Assembly: GCF_004135585.1 (NCBI RefSeq)
Contig: NZ_CP035501.1
Location: 3,357,501-3,421,500, forward strand
Reading direction: 5' to 3'
DNA: 64,000 nucleotides
From: Sphingosinicella sp. BN140058
GTDB lineage: Bacteria; Pseudomonadota; Alphaproteobacteria; Sphingomonadales; Sphingomonadaceae
Shown here: positions 55,679 through 64,000 of the stretch, piece after piece
Position numbering within the stretch: the stretch's first letter is position 1
Layout: every line of letters begins with the position of its first letter
Notes under the pieces: generated by a model
What the model saw: only the letters and a program-made list of their open reading frames with translations
Database searches by the model: none
What the model was told of the DNA's origin: nothing
Made by a program: the position numbers and the translations under genes

Positions 55679-58600
55679 ATGTCCGCTGGCCAACCGCTTC
55701 GCCGTACATCCAACCTCTTCGCGACCAGGGAAGGCGACACTCCAGCGCTTGTGGCACTCGCAACGCCGATCAACGGCGCCTCGGACGACGACATCCTCAA
55801 AGGCACCGCCGGCGATGATATCATCGAGGCGCTCGGCGGGCAGGACCGTGCCGACGGCGGCGGCGGCAATGACCTCATCCGCGGCGGCCTCGGCAACGAT
55901 CGGCTCTATGGCGATGCGGGCGAGGACAGGCTGGAAGGCGGCGACGGCATCGATCAGCTCCACGGCGGCGCCGACAACGATGTCCTGATCGGCGGCGCGG
56001 GCAACGACACGCTCTATGGCGGGGACGGGAACGATCGCCTGGAGGGCGGCAGCGGCGCCTCGAACTGGCTCGAGGGCGGGCTCGGTGACGACGTCATCCT
56101 CGGCGGCGACCAGGTCGACATCGTCTGGATCCGCGAAGCAGGTTCGGACACCGTCTCGACCGGCGCCGGCAAGGACCAAGTGAACTACAGCGCCGATGTC
56201 GCCGATGGCGATCGCCAGATGATCGACACGGGCATTGACGACGATAGGGTTCAGATCGACTCGCGCGGCGCGACGACCTTCCAGATCGCGACCGGCGCGG
56301 GCAACGATCTCGTCCGGATCACCGGCCTTGCGGCGCAGGCGGAGATCGGCCTCGGCACCGGCACCGACGTAGTCGAGATCAAGGCCGGCGGTTTGGCTGC
56401 GGGCGCAGTGATCACCTTCACGGATTTCCAGGCGGGCGCCGACGGCGATCGGATCGACTGGATCGATTTCCTGGGTGGAGCGCTGGTCGGCTGGGATCGG
56501 TCGGCCAACCCCTTCGGCGCCGGTTTCCTGCGGCTTCGGCAGGTCGGGACGGATTCCGTCGTCGAGATCGATCGGGACGGCACAGGGGGCGCCACCGCCT
56601 ACCAGCCGCTGCTTGTCTTCAAGAACACCAATGGTGCGGACTTCCACTCGGCCAATCTCGGCGGCTTCCGGGCCGACGGCGCCGAGCAGCCGGCTTACGT
56701 GAAGACCGGCACCGGTGCGGCCGAAACGCTCTCGGGCACGATCGGTCACGATGTGATCGACGGCGCCGGCGGGAACGACACGATCAACGGCGGGGCAGGC
56801 AACGACAGGCTGCGCGGCGGCGCGGGTGCGGACAGGATCGACGGCGAGATCGGCGACGATTTCGTCGAGGGCGGCGACGGCAATGACAGCCTGCGCGGCG
56901 GGCGCGGCACCGATGTCATCCTGGGTCAGGAAGGGCACGACTTCCTCTACGCGGACTCCGGCGCCGACGAACTCGACGGCGGCGCCGGCAGCGACTGGAT
57001 CCAGATCCAGGCAACGGATGCTCTCACCAAGGTTGCGCGCGGCGACGCGGGCGAGGACCGGATCACGATCGAGGGCGCAAATGGCGGCGACTTCGTCATC
57101 GACGGCGGCAGCGGGAATGATTGGATCAGCCTCGCCGGGCTGCGCGGCACCGCCTACGTGACCCTGGGGCAAGATGTCGACGTCTTGCGGCTCGATCCGA
57201 GCGCACCGGATTTGCTCTTGACCGAGGGGAACGTCATCGTTCGCGATTTTGATACCGGCTTCTACTGGGGCTCTTCTACGGGCATCGACGGCGACCGCCT
57301 GGAGTTCGTCGATTTCCTCGCCGCTGCGGCGCCGACGTGGGACGGAAGCAATCCCTTCGCGTCGGGCTTCGCCCGCCTCGAACGGAGCGGCGACGACACG
57401 TTGCTGCAGATCGACGCGAATGGCGGCGGCGACAGCTTTCGCACGATCGTTACCTTCAAGGATCTATACCCCTTTTTCTTCACGAGCTTCAACCTCGACG
57501 GCTTCTCCCAGGGCGGTAGCGTGCCGGCCGGACACTCTCTGATCGGCACCGATGCCGACGACACCCTGCATGGCGGCCGTGGCAATGACGTCATCCAGGG
57601 CCTTGAGGGCTTCAACAAGCTCTACGGCGATTATGGCGATGACGAGATCCGGGGTGGAAGCTTCTACGACGAGATTCACGGCGAGGCCGGTGCGGATCGT
57701 CTGTACGGCGGCGCGGGATGGGACTGGCTGTATGGCGGTGCCGGTAACGACTTTCTCGATGGCGGCGAAGGCAACGACGTCATCCGGGACGATAGCGGGT
57801 CCGATACGATCCTTGGCGGTGCCGGCCTCGACAGCATCGAGGTGAATCGAAGCGGCAGCGCATCGGACACGATCCGGATCGACGGCGGCGCCGACAGCGA
57901 CACCATGGCGCTCAACGTAGAGGGTGTCGGCGACGTCACGATCATTGCCGATGGTGGTGCCGGAAATGACCTGTTTCGAATAAATGCGATGACCGGCGAT
58001 GCCGTGCTGACACTCGGTTCGGGCCGCGACCGCATCGAGGTGGGCGGCTACGTGCCGTACGGGGAGCGAGCGCCTGTCACGATCACCGTCACGGACTTCA
58101 ACCGCGCAGAGGGAGACTGGGTCGACTTCACGCATTATGATCCGGCGTTCAACGATCCCCAGTTCGGTGACTTGTTTGCATTCATCGGCGGCGAGGCCCG
58201 TCTTGTCCAAGCTGGCGAAGATGCACGTATTGAATTTGTTCGCGACTGGAACGCAGAATTGCTCGTCTGGGATCCGATCATCATCCTTGAGAATGCGAAC
58301 GCCTCGGACCTCACTCGAAGCTATTGGTACGACTCCAGTACAGTCTATGGCACGGAACTAGACGAGACGATTATTTCCGAAAGAGACCTTTCGCAGAATT
58401 TTAACATGTCTCAAGGTGGAAACGATTATGTCTCCGGAATTGGCCCGTACACCGAATTTTACTTCGGGGGCGCCTACACCGATGCCGATACGATCATCGG
58501 AGGAAACGAATACGGCCTCGATCGGCTGATCCTGCAGGGCAATTACGGCGTGGATACTCCCTTGGTTCTCGGAGGAGCGAATATCGATTCCATCGATCGA

Positions 58601-59230
58601 CTGGAACTGCTTTCAGGGAGCAGCAGGGCATATTTTCATCGAGCGCCGGCCGGGACACTGTACCAATACAATTTCAAGATGCTGGACGGCATGGCCGGGC
58701 CACCTGACTCACACGTTGATAATCAAACCTTCATCGTGGACGCGAGCACGCTTGGCGCCGGTGAAGCGGCGATCGTCGATGCTTCCGCCGAAACCTACGT
58801 CTCGTACATCATGCGTGGTGGTGCCGGCGACGATCGCTTCATCGGCGGCGGTGGCGGCGATGAATTGCGGGGCGGCGGCGGCGCCGACCAGCTGTTCGGC
58901 GGCAGCAACGTCGACAGGTTCGTCTACACCGCAGCGAGCGACTCGACGGCGGCAGCGCGCGATCTCATCGGGGGATTTACCGCGGATCTGATCGATCTCA
59001 GCGCAATCGACGCCGACGGCGATGCCGCGAATGGCGACACTGCGTTCCGCCACATCGGTGCGGCCGCCTTCAGCGGCAGCGCCGGTGAACTGCGGGTCAC
59101 GGCAGCTGGCGGGACGCCCAACGGCTGGCTGGTGGAGGGCGACACCGACGGCGATGGTGTCGGCGATCTGTCGATCCTGGTCGTGACAGAGCCGGGAAAT
59201 CAGCTCGGCGCTAGCAGCTTCTGGTTCTGA
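55679..59230 (+). CDS. RTX calcium-binding secreted protein, copy 2
   Basis: 1183 residues from the ATG at 55679, placed 7 bp after GGAAAGG; an in-frame ATG seven codons upstream (MLRKGIP) has no ribosome site. It has the same plan as copy 1: three RTX-plus-beta modules, a diverged non-RTX part (FNMSQGGNDYVSGIGPYTEFYFGGAYTDADTIIGG, RLELLSGSSRAYFHRAPAGTLYQYNFK), a last RTX block, and the tail FRHIGAAAFSGSAGELR...SFWF. The first roughly 270 residues are nearly identical in DNA to copy 4, including silent sites. Confidence 0.92.
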   Translation: MSAGQPLRRTSNLFATREGDTPALVALATPINGASDDDILKGTAGDDIIEALGGQDRADGGGGNDLIRGGLGNDRLYGDAGEDRLEGGDGIDQLHGGADNDVLIGGAGNDTLYGGDGNDRLEGGSGASNWLEGGLGDDVILGGDQVDIVWIREAGSDTVSTGAGKDQVNYSADVADGDRQMIDTGIDDDRVQIDSRGATTFQIATGAGNDLVRITGLAAQAEIGLGTGTDVVEIKAGGLAAGAVITFTDFQAGADGDRIDWIDFLGGALVGWDRSANPFGAGFLRLRQVGTDSVVEIDRDGTGGATAYQPLLVFKNTNGADFHSANLGGFRADGAEQPAYVKTGTGAAETLSGTIGHDVIDGAGGNDTINGGAGNDRLRGGAGADRIDGEIGDDFVEGGDGNDSLRGGRGTDVILGQEGHDFLYADSGADELDGGAGSDWIQIQATDALTKVARGDAGEDRITIEGANGGDFVIDGGSGNDWISLAGLRGTAYVTLGQDVDVLRLDPSAPDLLLTEGNVIVRDFDTGFYWGSSTGIDGDRLEFVDFLAAAAPTWDGSNPFASGFARLERSGDDTLLQIDANGGGDSFRTIVTFKDLYPFFFTSFNLDGFSQGGSVPAGHSLIGTDADDTLHGGRGNDVIQGLEGFNKLYGDYGDDEIRGGSFYDEIHGEAGADRLYGGAGWDWLYGGAGNDFLDGGEGNDVIRDDSGSDTILGGAGLDSIEVNRSGSASDTIRIDGGADSDTMALNVEGVGDVTIIADGGAGNDLFRINAMTGDAVLTLGSGRDRIEVGGYVPYGERAPVTITVTDFNRAEGDWVDFTHYDPAFNDPQFGDLFAFIGGEARLVQAGEDARIEFVRDWNAELLVWDPIIILENANASDLTRSYWYDSSTVYGTELDETIISERDLSQNFNMSQGGNDYVSGIGPYTEFYFGGAYTDADTIIGGNEYGLDRLILQGNYGVDTPLVLGGANIDSIDRLELLSGSSRAYFHRAPAGTLYQYNFKMLDGMAGPPDSHVDNQTFIVDASTLGAGEAAIVDASAETYVSYIMRGGAGDDRFIGGGGGDELRGGGGADQLFGGSNVDRFVYTAASDSTAAARDLIGGFTADLIDLSAIDADGDAANGDTAFRHIGAAAFSGSAGELRVTAAGGTPNGWLVEGDTDGDGVGDLSILVVTEPGNQLGASSFWF

Positions 59231-59268
59231 GTAATCGCGCGCTTTGTATGCTTAGGAAAGGAATGCCC
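59231..59268 (+). repeat. Conserved inter-gene spacer, RTX 2-3
   Basis: 38 bp, matching the copy 1-2 spacer at nearly every base (GTAATCG...GCTTTGTATGCTTAGGAAAGGAAT), differing at about three positions. The downstream start codon has changed from ATG to GTG. Confidence 0.8.
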
Positions 59269-62200
59269 GTGTCCGCTGGTCAACTGCTTCGCCGTACATC
59301 CAATCTCTTCGCGGCCAAGGAAGCCGACACTGCAGCTCTTGGCGCATTCCCGACGCAGGTCAACGGCACCTCCACCGACGATGTCCTCAAGGGAACGGCC
59401 GGCGATGACATCATCGAGGCGCTCGGCGCGCAGGATCGCGCCGACGGCGGGGACGGCAACGACGTCATCCGCGGCGGTGCGGGGCACGACCGGCTGTACG
59501 GCGACGCGGGTGAGGACCGTCTGGAAGGCGGCGACGGCACCGATCAGCTCTACGGCGGCGCCGACAACGACATTCTGATCGGCGGGGCGGGCAACGATCT
59601 CCTCTATGGCGGCGCGGGCAACGATCGTCTCGAGGGCGGTAGCGGCGCCTCGAACTGGCTCGAAGGCGGTCTCGGCGATGACGTCATCCTCGGCGGCGAT
59701 CAGGTCGACATCGTCTGGATTCGCGAAGCGGGTTCGGACTCCGTCTCGACCGGAGCCGGCAAGGACCAGGTGAACTACAGCGCCGATGTCGCCGGCGATC
59801 ACCAGGTCATCGACACAGGCATTGACGACGATCGGGTTCAGATCGACTCGCGGGGCGCGACAACCTTCCAGATCGCAACCGGCGCGGGCAACGACCTCGT
59901 CCGGATCACCGGCCTTGCGGCGCAGGCGGAGATCGGCCTCGGCGCCGGCACCGACGTAGTCGAGATCAAGGCCGGCGGTTTGGCTGCGGGCGCGGTGATC
60001 ACCTTTACCGATTTCCAGCCGGGTGCGGACGGCGATCGGATCGACTGGATCGATTTCCTCGGACAGGCGCTGGCCTCCTGGGATCGATCGACAAACCCGT
60101 TCGGCGCCGGCTTCCTGCGCCTCCGGCAGGTCGGATCGGACTCGGTCGTCGAAATCGACCGGGACGGCACCGGCGGTGCCGGGGCCTATCAGCCGTTGTT
60201 CGTCCTCAAGAACACCAATGGTGCGGACTTCCGCTCGACCAATCTCGGCGGCTTCCGGGCCGACGGCGCCGAGCAGCCTGCTTATGTGAAGACCGGCACC
60301 GATGCGGCCGAGACTTTCTCCGGCACGACCGGCCATGACGTGATCGACGGCGCTGGCGGCAACGACACGGTCGGCGGCGGGGCGGGCAACGATCTGCTGC
60401 GCGGCGGCGCCGGCGCGGACAGGATCGACGGCGAAGTCGGCGACGATCTCGTCGAGGGCGGCGACGGCGATGACAACCTGCGCGGCGGCCGCGGCAACGA
60501 TGTCGTTCGCGGCCACGCTGGACATGACTTCCTTTATGCGGATGCCGGGCGCGACGAACTCGATGGCGGTGCCGGCAGCGATTGGATCCAGATCCAGGCT
60601 ACGGACGCCTTCACCAAGACCGCGCTCGGCGGTGCCGGTGAGGATCGGATCACGATCGAGGGCGCTGAGGGCGGCGACTTCGTCATCGACGGTGGCAGCG
60701 AAAACGACTGGATCAGCCTGAGCGGCCTCGGCGGCACTGCGTATGTGAACATGGGTGCGGGTGCGGACGTCCTCCGGCTTGAGCCGAACGCACCGGAGCG
60801 CCTGGCAATCGAGGGCGGCGTCGTCGTCGGCGACTTCGAAGCCGGCGCCGCCGGCGACCGGCTGGAGTTTGTCGATTTCCTCAGCGCCGCGGCTCCGATG
60901 TGGGACGGGAGCAATCCGTTCGCCTCGGGCCATGTTCGGCTCATGCAGAGTGGCGCCGATGCTCTGCTGCAAGTCGATACCGACGGCGGCGCCGACAGCT
61001 TCCGGACGATCGTCACCTTTCAGGGCCGCAGCGCCTCCACATTCTCCAGCTTCAATCTCGACGGCTTTTCACCGACCGGCGCGGTTCCGGCCGGACGCGC
61101 CCTGATCGGCACCGACGCGGGCGACACTCTCAGCGGCGGCCGCGGCAACGACGTGATCGATGGCTTGAACGGCAACGACATGCTCCGCGGCGATCTCGGC
61201 GACGACGAGCTGCGCGGCGGTGGCTCCTCGGACGAACTCTATGGCGGGGCCGGTAGCGACCGGCTGCTTGGCGGGGACGGCGGGGACCGCCTCGACGGCG
61301 GTGCCGGCGATGACGTTCTCGACGGCGGCGGCGGCAACGATGTCATTCGCGACGATTTCGGTTCGGACACCATTCGTGGAGGCGCCGGTGCGGACCGAAT
61401 TGACGTCATCCGGGACGGTCACGCCTCGGACACGATCGTGATCGACGGCGGCAACGACGACGACGTCATTACGTTGGATGTCGACAGCATCGGCGGCGGC
61501 GTGTCGGTGATTGCCGATGGCGGTGCCGGAAACGATTATTTCAACATTCAGGGGATGAGCGGCAACGCCGTAGTTACGCTGGGAGAGGGGCGCGACACGA
61601 TCCGGGCTGCCGGCTACGCCCCTTATGGTGATCGAAGTCCGATCACGGTTACCGTCAAGGACTTCAAATATGGCGAAGACAGGTTCGATCTGAGTTCCTA
61701 CGACCCCAAGATGGCGGGAGACTACAGGTTCGGGGAAACCTGGGTGTGGCTCTACGGTCCCGCTCGCATCGTTCAGGCGGGCGATGATACCAAGATCGAG
61801 TTCCTCCGGGGTCGCGAGGGCGATGCATATGCATGGGACACCGTCTTTATCCTCGAAGATGTCGATGCCACGCCCTTCGTTCATACCTTTATGACGGATG
61901 CGAGCCCCATCTATGGTTCCGCGTTGAACGAGGTGATCGTCGCTGAAGAAGGCCGGACCGCTATCTTCAACATGTCTCAAGGTGGAGACGATAGCCTCAC
62001 CGCCAATGGTTTGCACAGCCGCTTCTATTTCGGGGGAGCATATACCGAAGCTGATACGATCGTGGGCGTTAGCGGATCGAGCGAGGATCTCTTCATACTT
62101 CAGGGCAACTATGGGCAGGATGCGCCTCTGGTGCTTGGTTATGAGAATATGAAATACATCGACGATATGAGACTGCTCTCGGCGTCCAAGACCGATTTCT

Positions 62201-62796
62201 TCCATCTGGCGGCGGCCGGAACATCGTACCACTATAATTTGAAGCTGCTGGATAGTCTGGCTGTACCGAGCGACGACAACCCGTATTTCTGGGACTTCGA
62301 GGTCGATGCGAGCAGCCTCGGCACGAGTGAAACCGCTGCTGTGGACGCATCCGACGAGGCGAGCATGCGCTACGTCATGCGTGGCGGCGGCGGTGACGAC
62401 CGCTTCGTCGGCGGCGCCGGCGACGATCAACTGGTCGGGGGTGGAGGAAGCGACCGTCTTTCCGGCGGCGCAGGCAGCGATACTTTTAAATATCTCGCTG
62501 CGAGCGAATCGACGGCCGTCAAGCGCGACGTCATTACAGATTTCGCCAAGGGCGACCGGATCGATGTTCAGTTCGACGCCGTGGACGACGGACGAAACTC
62601 CTACGAGCGATTCCACTTCATCGGCACCGCCGCGTTCAGCGGCACCGCAGGCGAGCTTCGGGCGAACTATGGCCCGGGTCCGGAATATGGCTGGCTGGTC
62701 GAAGGCGACACCAACGGTGACGGCGCGGCCGATCTCTCGATCCTCGTCCTGACGACCCGCGGCTATCAGATGACCACTGCCGACTTCTGGTTCTGA
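59269..62796 (+). CDS. RTX calcium-binding secreted protein, copy 3
   Basis: 1175 residues from the GTG at 59269, the position equal to the ATG of copies 2 and 4. An ATG at 59263 is only 1 bp after GGAAAGG and so is unlikely. The order of RTX blocks and beta segments is the same. The non-RTX part (FNMSQGGDDSLTANGLHSRFYFGGAYTEADTIVGVSG) is more diverged, and the end is FHFIGTAAFSGTAGELR...LSILVL...DFWF. No enzyme motif is seen. Confidence 0.92.
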   Translation: MSAGQLLRRTSNLFAAKEADTAALGAFPTQVNGTSTDDVLKGTAGDDIIEALGAQDRADGGDGNDVIRGGAGHDRLYGDAGEDRLEGGDGTDQLYGGADNDILIGGAGNDLLYGGAGNDRLEGGSGASNWLEGGLGDDVILGGDQVDIVWIREAGSDSVSTGAGKDQVNYSADVAGDHQVIDTGIDDDRVQIDSRGATTFQIATGAGNDLVRITGLAAQAEIGLGAGTDVVEIKAGGLAAGAVITFTDFQPGADGDRIDWIDFLGQALASWDRSTNPFGAGFLRLRQVGSDSVVEIDRDGTGGAGAYQPLFVLKNTNGADFRSTNLGGFRADGAEQPAYVKTGTDAAETFSGTTGHDVIDGAGGNDTVGGGAGNDLLRGGAGADRIDGEVGDDLVEGGDGDDNLRGGRGNDVVRGHAGHDFLYADAGRDELDGGAGSDWIQIQATDAFTKTALGGAGEDRITIEGAEGGDFVIDGGSENDWISLSGLGGTAYVNMGAGADVLRLEPNAPERLAIEGGVVVGDFEAGAAGDRLEFVDFLSAAAPMWDGSNPFASGHVRLMQSGADALLQVDTDGGADSFRTIVTFQGRSASTFSSFNLDGFSPTGAVPAGRALIGTDAGDTLSGGRGNDVIDGLNGNDMLRGDLGDDELRGGGSSDELYGGAGSDRLLGGDGGDRLDGGAGDDVLDGGGGNDVIRDDFGSDTIRGGAGADRIDVIRDGHASDTIVIDGGNDDDVITLDVDSIGGGVSVIADGGAGNDYFNIQGMSGNAVVTLGEGRDTIRAAGYAPYGDRSPITVTVKDFKYGEDRFDLSSYDPKMAGDYRFGETWVWLYGPARIVQAGDDTKIEFLRGREGDAYAWDTVFILEDVDATPFVHTFMTDASPIYGSALNEVIVAEEGRTAIFNMSQGGDDSLTANGLHSRFYFGGAYTEADTIVGVSGSSEDLFILQGNYGQDAPLVLGYENMKYIDDMRLLSASKTDFFHLAAAGTSYHYNLKLLDSLAVPSDDNPYFWDFEVDASSLGTSETAAVDASDEASMRYVMRGGGGDDRFVGGAGDDQLVGGGGSDRLSGGAGSDTFKYLAASESTAVKRDVITDFAKGDRIDVQFDAVDDGRNSYERFHFIGTAAFSGTAGELRANYGPGPEYGWLVEGDTNGDGAADLSILVLTTRGYQMTTADFWF

Positions 62797-62841
62797 GGGC
62801 CATCGCTCAGCTCTCTCTGTATGCTTAGGAAAGGAAGACCA
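62797..62841 (+). repeat. Conserved inter-gene spacer, RTX 3-4
   Basis: 45 bp. Its last part (TGTATGCTTAGGAAAGGAAG) matches the other spacers, while the first 20 bp differ. The ribosome site GGAAAGG is kept. Confidence 0.75.
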
Positions 62842-64000
62842 ATGTCCGCTGCCCACCAGTTACGCCGCACATCCAATCTCTTCGCGACCAAGGAAGCCGA
62901 TGCTCTGGCGCTTGGCGCGCTCGCAACGCCGATCAACGGCGCCTCGACCGACGACATCCTCAAAGGCACCGCCGGCGATGATATCATCGAGGCGCTCGGC
63001 GGGCAGGACCGTGCCGACGGCGGCGGCGGCAATGACCTCATCCGCGGCGGCGTTGGCAACGATCGGCTCTATGGCGATGCGGGCGAGGACAGGCTGGAAG
63101 GAGGCGACGGCATCGATCAGCTCCACGGCGGCGCCGACAACGATGTCCTGATCGGCGGCGCGGGCAACGACACGCTCTATGGCGGGGACGGGAACGATCG
63201 CCTGGAGGGCGGCAGCGGCGCATCGAACTGGCTCGAGGGCGGTCTTGGCGACGACGTCATCCTCGGCGGCGACCAGGTCGACATCGTCTGGATCCGCGAA
63301 GCAGGTTCGGACACCGTCTCGACCGGCGCCGGCAAGGACCAAGTGAACTACAGCGCCGATGTCGCGGGCGATCACCAGGTGATCGACACCGGCAATGACG
63401 ACGATCGCGTTCAGATCGACTCCCGCGGCGCGACGACCTTCCAGATCGCGACCGGCGCGGGCAACGATCTCGTCCGGATCACCGGCCTTGCGGCGCAGGC
63501 GGAGATCGGCCTCGGCACAGGCACCGACGTCGTCGAGATCAAGGCCGGCGGTTTGGCTGCGGGCGCAGTGATCACCTTCACGGATTTCCAGGCGGGCGCC
63601 GACGGCGATCGGATCGACTGGATCGATTTCCTGGGTGGAGCGCTGGTCGGCTGGGATCGGTCGGCCAACCCCTTCGGCGCCGGTTTCCTGCGGCTTCGGC
63701 AGGTCGGATCGGACTCCGTCGTCGAAATCGACCGGGACGGCACGGGCGGGCCCGGCGCCTATGACACGCTGTTGGTCTTCAAGAACACCAATGGCGCGGA
63801 TTTCCGCTCGACCAATCTCGGTGGCTTCCGCGCCGACGGCGCCGAGCAGCCGGCCTATGCGAAGACCGGCACCGATGCGGCCGAGACGCTTGCCGGCACG
63901 ATCGGCCACGACGTGATCGACGGCGCCGGCGGCGACGACACGATCAATGGGGGCGCAGGCAGCGACATGCTGCGCGGCGGCGCGGGTGCGGACAAGATCG
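62842..64000 (+). CDS. RTX calcium-binding secreted protein, copy 4 (partial)
   Basis: Open from the ATG at 62842 to the window end (386 codons, no stop). It begins MSAAHQLRRTSNLFATKEAD, the shared N-terminus, then the first RTX block, the first NPFGAGFLRLRQVGSDSVVEID module, and the start of the second RTX block. The DNA is nearly identical to copy 2 up to about 63706, then switches to a copy 3-like sequence (GGATCGGACTCSGTCGTCGA type), which marks a recombination junction. The rest lies beyond the window. Confidence 0.9.
   Translation, partial: MSAAHQLRRTSNLFATKEADALALGALATPINGASTDDILKGTAGDDIIEALGGQDRADGGGGNDLIRGGVGNDRLYGDAGEDRLEGGDGIDQLHGGADNDVLIGGAGNDTLYGGDGNDRLEGGSGASNWLEGGLGDDVILGGDQVDIVWIREAGSDTVSTGAGKDQVNYSADVAGDHQVIDTGNDDDRVQIDSRGATTFQIATGAGNDLVRITGLAAQAEIGLGTGTDVVEIKAGGLAAGAVITFTDFQAGADGDRIDWIDFLGGALVGWDRSANPFGAGFLRLRQVGSDSVVEIDRDGTGGPGAYDTLLVFKNTNGADFRSTNLGGFRADGAEQPAYAKTGTDAAETLAGTIGHDVIDGAGGDDTINGGAGSDMLRGGAGADKI

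Noticed and set aside
59200..60972. Minus-strand frame opposite RTX copy 3 (590 codons), and similar ones opposite the other copies
   Set aside because: Antisense of the repetitive RTX code. The repeats it shows only mirror the sense repeats.
52164..62796. Possible serralysin-type metalloprotease activity in the RTX proteins
   Set aside because: The C-terminal module resembles that family, but no HExxHxxGxxH zinc motif is found in copies 1-3.

Overview
The window reads as a chromosomal segment of a GC-rich alphaproteobacterium, most likely a member of the Sphingomonadales. Evidence: a CtrA cell-cycle regulator with a perfect CtrA box in its promoter; a pdhC/lpd pair; the str-S10-spc ribosomal gene order; an S5 protein with an RGG-rich N-terminal extension; an EcfG-type (GGAAC-N16-CGTT) promoter; many small lipoproteins; and repeat-rich RTX proteins. 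Species cannot be read from the sequence.

Layout. 1-3.8 kb: a methyltransferase start coupled to a sulfotransferase (minus), a small secreted protein, and a secreted peptidase-S74 (phage-fibre chaperone type) protein. 3.8-7.5 kb: ctrA (minus), diverging from a pseudouridine synthase, arfB, msrC and an RcnB-like protein. 7.5-11.4 kb: a universal stress protein, then pdhC and lpd, with a DUF559 nuclease-like gene flanked by inverted GC-rich repeats wedged between them. 11.5-17.7 kb: a coupled cluster of amidohydrolase, atypical Nramp-like transporter, second amidohydrolase and DUF3140, then a cupin and a coiled-coil protein.

17.8-34.5 kb: rpsL-rpsG-fusA-tuf-rpsJ, then rplC through rpmD-rplO-secY-adk. 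Three interruptions stand out: a hairpin-rich leader between rpsJ and rplC, a REP-like array between rpmD and rplO, and a promoter plus terminator between rplO and secY. The rpsM-rpsK-rpoA-rplQ set does not follow adk. S12 carries Arg at position 88.

34.6-51.6 kb: mixed housekeeping and envelope genes: lipoproteins, RarD, MAPEG, a Rieske oxygenase, a KTSC protein, a frameshifted YdeI-like gene, a GGDEF-EAL protein, an orphan ExbD, an EcfG-promoted glycine-rich protein, a FAD/Rieske oxidoreductase, a periplasmic prolyl oligopeptidase, a HAD phosphatase and guaA. A 47-bp hairpin repeat follows guaA.

52.2-64 kb: four large RTX-repeat proteins in tandem (the fourth cut by the window edge), about 1160-1185 residues each. 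Each is built from three internal modules and ends in a type I secretion tail (-FWF). The copies share a short spacer and show mosaic near-identity that suggests gene conversion. No secretion genes or catalytic motifs are visible next to them. This array is the most interesting accessory feature here.
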